Shown one piece after another: positions 5,577 through 10,154 of a DNA stretch of 10,154 nucleotides (position 1 is its first letter; every line of letters begins with the position of its first letter). Source of the DNA: an uncultured Stenotrophomonas sp. (GTDB lineage Bacteria > Pseudomonadota > Gammaproteobacteria > Xanthomonadales > Xanthomonadaceae); the NCBI GenBank assembly GCA_946223375.1, contig CAMICU010000124.1, forward strand, positions 1 to 10,154, given 5' to 3'. The notes under the pieces are model-generated. The model had not been told where the DNA came from and searched no databases. It saw only the letters and a list, made by a program, of their open reading frames with translations. Position numbers and translations under genes: made by a program.

Positions 5577-6575
5577 ATGAAGATTCTTGTCACCGGAGGC
5601 GGTGGTTTCCTCGGGCAGGCGCTGTGCCGCGGGCTGGTTGCCCGCGGGCACGAGGTGCTGAGTTTCAACCGGGGCCACTATCCGGAACTGCAGGCCCTGG
5701 GCGTGGGCCAGATCCGCGGTGACCTGGCCGATGGCAATGCCGTCCATCACGCCGCCGGCGGCGTCGATGCGGTGTTCCACAACGCCGCCAAGGCCGGTGC
5801 ATGGGGCAGCTACGACAGCTATTTCCAGGCCAACGTGGTCGGTACCCGCAATGTGCTGGCAGCCTGCCGCGCACACCGCATCGGCCGTCTGGTCTACACC
5901 TCCACGCCCAGCGTGACCCACCGGGCCACCCACCCGGTGGAAGGGCTCGGTGCCGACGAGGTGCCCTACGGCGAGGATTTCCAGGCCCCGTATGCGGCGA
6001 CCAAGACCCTCGCCGAGCAGGAAGTGCTGGCCGCCAATGGCGCCGAGCTGGCGACCATCGCGCTGCGTCCGCGGCTGATCTGGGGGCCGGGCGACAACCA
6101 GCTGGTGCCACGGCTGGCGCAACGCGCCCGTGCCGGGCGGCTGCGCTTCGTCGGCGACGGCAGCAACAGGGTCGATACCACCTTCATCGACAACGCGGCC
6201 CAGGCCCACTTCGACGCCTTCGACCACCTGGTGGCGGGCGCGGCCTGCGCCGGCAAGGCGTACTTCATCTCCAACGGCGAGCCCCTGCCGATGCGTGAGC
6301 TGCTCAACCGCCTGCTGGAGGCGGTGGGCGCGCCGGCGGTGCACAAGTCGATCTCGTTCAAGACCGCGTACCGCATCGGTGCGGTGAGCGAGAAGCTGTG
6401 GCCGCTGCTGCGCCTGCGCGGCGAGCCGCCGATGACCCGCTTCCTGGCCGAACAGCTGTGCACCCCGCACTGGTACTCGATGGAGCCGGCGCGCCGCGAC
6501 TTCGGCTACGTGCCGTCGGTGTCGATCGAGGAAGGGCTGCGCCGGCTGCGCGACAGCGTGGCCGCGAAACGCTAG
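5577..6575 (+). CDS. oleD: OleD, NAD(P)H-dependent 2-alkyl-3-ketoacid reductase
   Basis: This 332-residue extended short-chain dehydrogenase/reductase reduces the 3-keto acid made by OleA to the 3-hydroxy acid used by OleC; NADPH is the known cofactor of the family. The Rossmann loop is GGGGFLG (7-13), directly after MKILVT. The catalytic pair is Y139 and K143 (YAATK), with S109 in YTSTPSV as the likely active-site Ser. RPRLIWGPGDN (164-174) is typical of extended SDRs. The ATG at 5577 puts the dinucleotide loop at the normal place; an in-frame GTG at 5514 would add 21 residues of no family resemblance. AGAGG at 5561-5565 is 11 nt from the ATG, rather far. The gene lies 158 bp after oleC, and both could share a transcript. 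A hairpin overlaps its stop codon. Confidence 0.94.
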   Translation: MKILVTGGGGFLGQALCRGLVARGHEVLSFNRGHYPELQALGVGQIRGDLADGNAVHHAAGGVDAVFHNAAKAGAWGSYDSYFQANVVGTRNVLAACRAHRIGRLVYTSTPSVTHRATHPVEGLGADEVPYGEDFQAPYAATKTLAEQEVLAANGAELATIALRPRLIWGPGDNQLVPRLAQRARAGRLRFVGDGSNRVDTTFIDNAAQAHFDAFDHLVAGAACAGKAYFISNGEPLPMRELLNRLLEAVGAPAVHKSISFKTAYRIGAVSEKLWPLLRLRGEPPMTRFLAEQLCTPHWYSMEPARRDFGYVPSVSIEEGLRRLRDSVAAKR

Positions 6576-6598
6576 CGGCCGCGTTGGTTCGCGCCGCT
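6574..6598 (+). repeat. Hairpin overlapping the oleD stop codon
   Basis: AGCGG (6574-6578) pairs with CCGCT (6594-6598), and CGCG (6580-6583) pairs with CGCG (6590-6593), with one bulged C and a TTGGTT loop. The next bases are not T-rich, so a terminator role for oleD is only possible. Confidence 0.35.
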
Positions 6599-6633
6599 CC
6601 CATGCACGCGGCGGGGGCGGCTGTGGTCTGCGC

Positions 6634-6642
6634 GGGGGGGGG
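6634..6642. repeat. Nine-G homopolymer tract
   Basis: Nine consecutive Gs lie in the oleD-DUF1328 gap, 116 bp before the DUF1328 start. Tracts this long are prone to slippage and to sequencing error. It lies outside any coding region I support. The rest of this 183-bp gap shows only TACAAG (6720-6725) as a weak -10 candidate. Confidence 0.6.
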
Positions 6643-6747
6643 CACCGGTGTGAAAGCGCCCTGCTGATGACTGCATGCGCATTCATCACGCGTCATCACT
6701 CCCCGGAAACCCGTGTGGGTACAAGCTGGCGCCACGTTCGTTGATGT

Positions 6748-6754
6748 GGGAGGT
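6748..6754 (+). promoter_or_regulatory. Strong ribosome binding site of the DUF1328 gene
   Basis: GGGAGGT at 6748-6754 gives a GGAGG core 5 nt before the ATG at 6759. It decides the start against the in-frame ATG at 6675, which would add a 28-residue non-conserved leader. Confidence 0.75.
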
Positions 6755-6758
6755 CGCC

Positions 6759-6914
6759 ATGCTGCATTACGCAGTGGTTTTCTTCGTCATCGCCATCATC
6801 GCGGCGCTGCTGGGTTTCAGCGGCATCGCCGGTGCGGCGAGCAACATCGCCTGGATCCTGTTCGTGGTGTTCCTGATCCTGGCGCTGATCTCGTTGTTCC
6901 GGAAGAAAGGCTAG
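6759..6914 (+). CDS. DUF1328 small inner-membrane protein (YtjA-like)
   Basis: This 51-residue protein has two hydrophobic segments, about residues 3-20 (YAVVFFVIAIIAALLGF) and 29-47 (NIAWILFVVFLILALISLF). They are joined by the small-residue turn SGIAGAAS, and the protein ends FRKKG. This is the whole DUF1328 pattern, found in many proteobacteria as a short two-helix membrane protein of unknown function. The positive tail suggests that the C-terminus faces the cytoplasm. GGGAGGT just upstream makes the start firm. The gene stands alone between oleD and a strong bidirectional hairpin. Its base composition is more T-rich than its neighbours, as expected for a hydrophobic protein. I see no functional link to olefin synthesis beyond position. 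Confidence 0.9.
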   Translation: MLHYAVVFFVIAIIAALLGFSGIAGAASNIAWILFVVFLILALISLFRKKG

Positions 6915-6937
6915 GCCGCCGCGGCAGGGCCAGAACG

Positions 6938-6973
6938 CAACGGCCCGCCCGGGCTTCCCCGGGCGGGCCGTTG
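6938..6973. terminator. Bidirectional hairpin terminator between DUF1328 gene and ddl
   Basis: CAACGGCCCGCCCGGG (6938-6953) pairs with 6958-6973 as a perfect 16-bp stem around CTTC. It lies 24 bp after the DUF1328 stop and 21 bp after the ddl stop, exactly where two converging transcripts should end. Flanks are only mildly T-rich (TTGTCGTCTC on plus; GCGTTCTGG on minus), but the stem is exceptionally stable. Confidence 0.75.
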
Positions 6974-6993
6974 TCGTCTCGATCCGGGCTGGA

Positions 6994-8094
6994 TCAGGCG
7001 GCGCTGATGGAGCTGCGCAGCGCGGTGTCGGCGGCATGGCGTTCCAGTGCCAGCTCCAGCAGGCGCGTGATCAGGGCGGTGTAATCCAGCCCGCTGGCGC
7101 CCCACAGCTTGGGGTACATGCTGATCTTGGTGAAGCCGGGCAGGGTGTTCAGCTCATTGATCACCACCTCGCCGGTGGCGGTGAGGAACACATCCACGCG
7201 GGCCATGCCGATGCAGTCCAGTGCCTGGTAGGCGCGTGCGGCGATGGCGCGGATCCGCGCCTGCGCATCGGCCGGGATGTCGGCCGGGATCACCGTCTCC
7301 GCGCCGCTGGCGCTGATGTACTTGGTGTCGTAGGCGTAGAAATCATCGTGCACCACCACCTCGCCGCAGACACTGGCCTCGGCGACCTCGTTGCCCAGCA
7401 CCGCGCATTCGATCTCGCGGCCGCTGATCGCCGACTCGACCAGCACCTTGTGGTCGAAGGACAGCGCCAGCGCCAGCGCGGTGGCGTATTCGGCGGCGTT
7501 GCGGACCTTGCTCACGCCCACCGACGAGCCCTGGTTGGCCGGCTTGACGAACAGCGGCGAGCCCAGCTGCGCGACCAGCGCGTCGTAATCGGTACCGGTG
7601 GCGCTGATGCGGTTCAGGCACACGAACGGCGCCACCGCCAGGCCGGCATCGCGCAGCAGGCGCTTGGCCACGTCCTTGTCCATCGCCGCGGCCGAGCCGA
7701 GCACGCCGGGGCCGGCGAAGGGCAGGTTCAAGGTGCGCAGCAGGCCCTGCAGGGTGCCGTCCTCGCCGAGCGTGCCGTGCACGATCGGGAACACCACGTC
7801 GATCTGCGGCACCTCGCTGCCGTCGGCGGCGAGCAGCTGGCCGCGCTCGGCGCCGGGCCGCACCGACAGCACCGGGCCGTCGGTGTTGAGCGCGATGCGC
7901 TTGGGGTCATCGGCATTGAGCAGGAAGCTGGCCGGATCGCACAGGTGCCACAGGCCCTGCTTGTCCACACCGATCAGGGTGACGTCGAAGCGGTGCTTGT
8001 CCAGGGCGTCGAGGATGTTCTTCGCCGACTGCAGCGAGACCTCGTGCTCGGCCGAACGACCGCCGAAGATGATGCCAACCCGGGTCTTGCTCAT
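6994..8094 (-). CDS. ddlA: D-alanine--D-alanine ligase, DdlA type
   Basis: This 366-residue ATP-grasp enzyme joins two D-alanines with ATP to make the dipeptide for the peptidoglycan stem; it is cytoplasmic and the target of D-cycloserine. EHEVS (16-20) lies in the N-terminal domain, HGTLGEDG at 106-113 and KPANQGSSVGVS at 184-195. The loop DFYAYDTKY (251-259) carries the Tyr expected of D-Ala-D-Ala rather than D-Ala-D-Lac ligases. R299 (MARVDVF), D301, E314 and N316 (NELNTLPGF) supply phosphate and Mg contacts. Length matches the longer DdlA form (about 364) rather than DdlB (about 306). AGGAG at 8105-8109 on the minus strand lies 10 nt before the ATG. The gene stands alone, not in the mur-fts cell-division cluster where DdlB usually sits, so a second ligase elsewhere is likely. 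Confidence 0.95.
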   Translation of the reverse strand: MSKTRVGIIFGGRSAEHEVSLQSAKNILDALDKHRFDVTLIGVDKQGLWHLCDPASFLLNADDPKRIALNTDGPVLSVRPGAERGQLLAADGSEVPQIDVVFPIVHGTLGEDGTLQGLLRTLNLPFAGPGVLGSAAAMDKDVAKRLLRDAGLAVAPFVCLNRISATGTDYDALVAQLGSPLFVKPANQGSSVGVSKVRNAAEYATALALALSFDHKVLVESAISGREIECAVLGNEVAEASVCGEVVVHDDFYAYDTKYISASGAETVIPADIPADAQARIRAIAARAYQALDCIGMARVDVFLTATGEVVINELNTLPGFTKISMYPKLWGASGLDYTALITRLLELALERHAADTALRSSISAA

Positions 8095-8104
8095 TGCCTG
8101 TGTG

Positions 8105-8109
8105 CTCCT
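8105..8109 (-). promoter_or_regulatory. Ribosome binding site of ddl
   Basis: On the minus strand AGGAG lies 10 nt upstream of the ATG at 8094, slightly long but usable. No other start in frame is better placed. Confidence 0.45.
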
Positions 8110-8262
8110 GCCGAATACGTGTGAGGGGTATGCATAGCATGAACCGTTGTCGCGGGGCGGGGAACAGCAAAGCGCGAACCGGATATGAACCGGGCATGCC
8201 CACCGCCGTCACCGCTGGCATCGCCGGCGCAGACCCGGCGGATTCCCGCATGCGCGCTTGGG

Positions 8263-8268
8263 TAGAAT
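8263..8268 (+). promoter_or_regulatory. Candidate -10 box for ubiJ-ubiB
   Basis: TAGAAT at 8263-8268 repeats the box seen before oleA. A start seven bases after its end would fall at about 8275, next to the ATG at 8276, giving a leaderless message. No good -35 is visible (ATTCCC at 8242-8247 is 15 bp away). No Shine-Dalgarno sequence precedes the ATG, which fits a leaderless start. Confidence 0.4.
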
Positions 8269-8275
8269 GCCGGGC

Positions 8276-8926
8276 ATGTCTCCATCCCCCTTCAATGTCA
8301 TCAAGCCGCTGGCCGGGCGTGCGCTGGAAGTGGCGCTCAACCGCGCGCTGGCCCTGGACCCGGACACCCGCGCCGCGCTGGCCACGCTCGACGGCCAGCG
8401 GATCGCCCTCACCCTGGAGTCGCCGGCGCTGGCGATGCAGATCGGGGTCAGCGGCCAGCGCCTGACCGTCGGTCCGGTCGATCCGTCGCTGGAGCCGGAC
8501 CTGGCGGTGCGCAGCACCCTGGGCGGGGTGCTGGCGCAGCTGCCGTTCATGGCCAATGCGCGGCGTGGCAATGCCGCACCGGCCGGGCGGGTCAAGGTCT
8601 CCGGTGATGCCGAGCTGGCGCGTCGCCTGCAGCAGCTGGCCACGCGCTTCGACCCGGATTGGCAGCAGCCCTTCGTCAAGACGTTCGGCGAGGTGCTGGG
8701 CGTGCAGGTCGCGCAGACCCTGCGCGCGGCGCTGCTGCAGGCCCGGCGCAGCGCCAGGGACCTGGCCGAGAGCGCGGCCGAATACGTTACCGAGGAGTCG
8801 CGCGACGTGGTTGCACGTGCCGAACTGGATGCCTTCCACGACGACGTGGACGTGATCCGTGATGATGTCGAACGACTGGCCGTGCGCGTTGCACGGCTGC
8901 GCCAGCGCATGGGAGGCGTGGCATGA
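8276..8926 (+). CDS. ubiJ: UbiJ, SCP2-type ubiquinone biosynthesis accessory factor
   Basis: This 216-residue protein begins with an SCP2-type lipid-binding domain (about residues 8-125) and ends in a charged, probably coiled-coil stretch (about 160-212). That is the layout of UbiJ, the former YigP. UbiJ works with UbiK in the soluble complex that holds hydrophobic ubiquinone intermediates for the hydroxylases and methyltransferases. Direct motif evidence is modest, and the call leans on ubiB lying directly downstream, as in the Escherichia coli ubiE-ubiJ-ubiB operon. The stop overlaps the ubiB start (ATGA). ubiE is not in the window; ddl, on the other strand, is the left neighbour. Starts at 8267 (ATG) and 8258 (TTG) are possible but would add only 3-6 residues overlapping the likely -10 box. 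Confidence 0.85.
   Translation: MSPSPFNVIKPLAGRALEVALNRALALDPDTRAALATLDGQRIALTLESPALAMQIGVSGQRLTVGPVDPSLEPDLAVRSTLGGVLAQLPFMANARRGNAAPAGRVKVSGDAELARRLQQLATRFDPDWQQPFVKTFGEVLGVQVAQTLRAALLQARRSARDLAESAAEYVTEESRDVVARAELDAFHDDVDVIRDDVERLAVRVARLRQRMGGVA
8911..8916 (+). promoter_or_regulatory. Ribosome binding site of ubiB inside ubiJ
   Basis: GGGAGG, within the last codons of ubiJ, lies 6 nt before the ubiB ATG at 8923. With the ATGA overlap it points to coupled translation. Confidence 0.65.
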
Positions 8927-10154
8927 AGGCAACCCGTGCCATGTTCCGCGCCAGCCGCATCGGCCGGGTGATCCTGCGTTACCGGCTCGACGACCTGCTC
9001 GACGGCACCCCGGTGGAGCGCTGGCTGCGCCTTGCCAAGCCGTTCGTGCCGCGCGCCAGTGCCAGCATCGCCTCGCAGTCGCGCGGCGCGCGGCTGCGCC
9101 TGGCGCTGCAGGAGCTGGGGCCGATCTTCGTCAAGTTCGGGCAGATCCTGTCGACCCGCCGCGACCTGGTGCCGCCGGATGTCGCCGCCGAACTGACCCT
9201 GCTGCAGGACCGGGTGAAGCCGTTCGACGGTGAGCGCGCGCTGCAGATCGTCGAGCAGGCACTGGGCCTGCCGATCACCGAGGCGTTCGCCAGCTTCGAC
9301 ACCACGCCGCTGGCCTCGGCCTCGATCGCGCAGGTGCATGCGGCCACCCTCGATGGCGGCCGCCAGGTGGTGGTCAAGGTGCTGCGCCCGGATATCGAGC
9401 AGCAGATCGCCGATGACATCGCCCTGCTCAAGTCGCTGGCCGCCCTGGTCGAGCGCACCCACCCGCGCGCGGACAAGATCCGCCCGCGTGAGGTGGTGGC
9501 CGAGATCGAGACGACCCTGGCCGCCGAGCTGGACCTGCAGCGCGAAGGCGCCAATGCCAGCGTGCTGCGCCGCTTCTGGTCGGACTCGGACGACCTGTAC
9601 GTGCCGGAGGTGATCTGGAGCCATACCGCCGAGCGTGCCCTGACGCTGGAGCGGGTGTGGGGCATTCCCTCCGATGACATCGCCGCGCTGGACAAGGCCG
9701 GCATCGACCGCAAGGCCCTGGCCGCCAAGGGCGTGCGCGTGTTCTACACGCAGGTGTTCCGCGACAACTTCTTCCACGCCGATGCGCATGCCGGCAACAT
9801 CTGGGTCGACATCGACCCGGCGCGCCGTGACAACCCGCGCTTCATCGCGCTGGACTTCGGCATCATGGGCCAGCTCTCGGAGGAGGATCAGTACTACCTC
9901 GCCGAGAACTTCATGGCGATCTTCAACCGTGACTACCGGCGCATCGCCGAGCTGCACCTGCAGGCGCAGTGGATGCCGGCCACGGTGCGCATCGACGAAC
10001 TGGAAGCGGCCGTACGCGCGGTATGCGAGCCGTACTTCACCCGTCCGCTGTCGCAGATCTCGCTGGCCGAAGTGCTGATGAAGCTGTTCCGCACCGCGCA
10101 GCGCTACCAGCTGACGCTGCAGCCGCAGCTGATCCTGCTGCAGAAGACCCTGCT
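8923..10154 (+). CDS. ubiB: UbiB, atypical kinase-like ubiquinone biosynthesis protein (3' end cut off)
   Basis: Some 410 residues are visible, and the frame is still open at the window edge. UbiB is a membrane-bound ADCK/ABC1-family protein with ATPase activity needed for ubiquinone synthesis, thought to help move or extract lipid precursors. The family hallmark KxGQ is K71-F-G-Q74 (VKFGQILSTRRDLVP). The small-residue loop in place of a normal P-loop is LASASIAQVH (130-139), and the ATP-site lysine is K152 (VVVKVLRP). The catalytic-loop equivalent is HADAHAGNI (285-293), and the metal-binding DFG is D311-F-G313 (ALDFGIMGQ). The missing part should hold the rest of the C-terminal region and its membrane helices, since family members are about 540-560 residues. 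GGGAGG and the ATGA overlap with ubiJ fix the start. Confidence 0.95.
   Translation, partial: MKATRAMFRASRIGRVILRYRLDDLLDGTPVERWLRLAKPFVPRASASIASQSRGARLRLALQELGPIFVKFGQILSTRRDLVPPDVAAELTLLQDRVKPFDGERALQIVEQALGLPITEAFASFDTTPLASASIAQVHAATLDGGRQVVVKVLRPDIEQQIADDIALLKSLAALVERTHPRADKIRPREVVAEIETTLAAELDLQREGANASVLRRFWSDSDDLYVPEVIWSHTAERALTLERVWGIPSDDIAALDKAGIDRKALAAKGVRVFYTQVFRDNFFHADAHAGNIWVDIDPARRDNPRFIALDFGIMGQLSEEDQYYLAENFMAIFNRDYRRIAELHLQAQWMPATVRIDELEAAVRAVCEPYFTRPLSQISLAEVLMKLFRTAQRYQLTLQPQLILLQKTL

Noticed and set aside
6675..6758. ATG at 6675 as start of the DUF1328 gene.
   Set aside because: The 28 extra residues are not hydrophobic or family-like, and the strong GGGAGGT site points to 6759.
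7036..8124. A 362-codon plus-strand frame opposite ddl.
   Set aside because: It is the shadow of a strongly supported ddl; the composition is His/Gln/Arg/Gly-rich without any family motif.
8209..9957. A 582-codon minus-strand frame opposite ubiJ and ubiB.
   Set aside because: Both plus-strand genes have conserved motifs and linked starts; the antisense product shows none.

Overview
The window is very GC-rich bacterial chromosome with typical housekeeping density. Gene content and protein sequence point to a gammaproteobacterium of the Xanthomonadaceae, most likely Stenotrophomonas or a close relative. The reasons are OleA, OleC and OleD proteins of the Xanthomonas/Stenotrophomonas type, with OleB and OleC as separate proteins; the xanthomonad-style hairpin repeat between oleA and oleB; and -10 boxes of the TAGAAT kind. 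The genus is an inference from remembered family sequences, not from a search.

Layout. Positions 1-179 are non-coding, with two hairpins and a candidate promoter. They are followed by oleA (180-1196), a 261-bp gap holding a decayed hairpin repeat and an intrinsic terminator, and oleB (1458-2351). Next come a single-HKD phospholipase D family gene (2493-3182, +) and a convergent CxxCxxCC (YkgJ-type) gene (3229-3660, -). Then follow oleC (3763-5418, +) and oleD (5577-6575, +), a 51-residue DUF1328 membrane protein (6759-6914, +), a 16-bp perfect bidirectional hairpin, and a D-alanine--D-alanine ligase on the minus strand (6994-8094). Divergent from the ligase are ubiJ (8276-8926, +) and ubiB (from 8923, +), which overlap by ATGA; ubiB runs off the end of the window.

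How the genes work together. OleA joins two fatty acyl-CoA molecules head to head into a 2-alkyl-3-keto acid. OleD reduces the ketone to the hydroxy acid, OleC uses ATP to close a beta-lactone, and OleB decarboxylates the lactone to a long-chain cis-alkene. All the catalytic residues I could check are present, so the pathway looks complete and functional. Its genetic layout is less tidy: a terminator separates oleA from oleB, and an opposing gene separates oleB from oleC. The four steps therefore probably need at least two promoters. UbiJ and UbiB are accessory proteins of ubiquinone biosynthesis and form a translationally coupled pair. Ddl makes the D-Ala-D-Ala dipeptide for peptidoglycan.

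The core system is known. The points most worth a second look are the terminator placed directly against the oleB ribosome binding site, the PLD6/Zucchini-like protein and cysteine-cluster protein inside the ole locus, possible leaderless starts, and a nine-G tract upstream of the DUF1328 gene. I found no CRISPR array, tRNA, rRNA, insertion sequence or phage gene.
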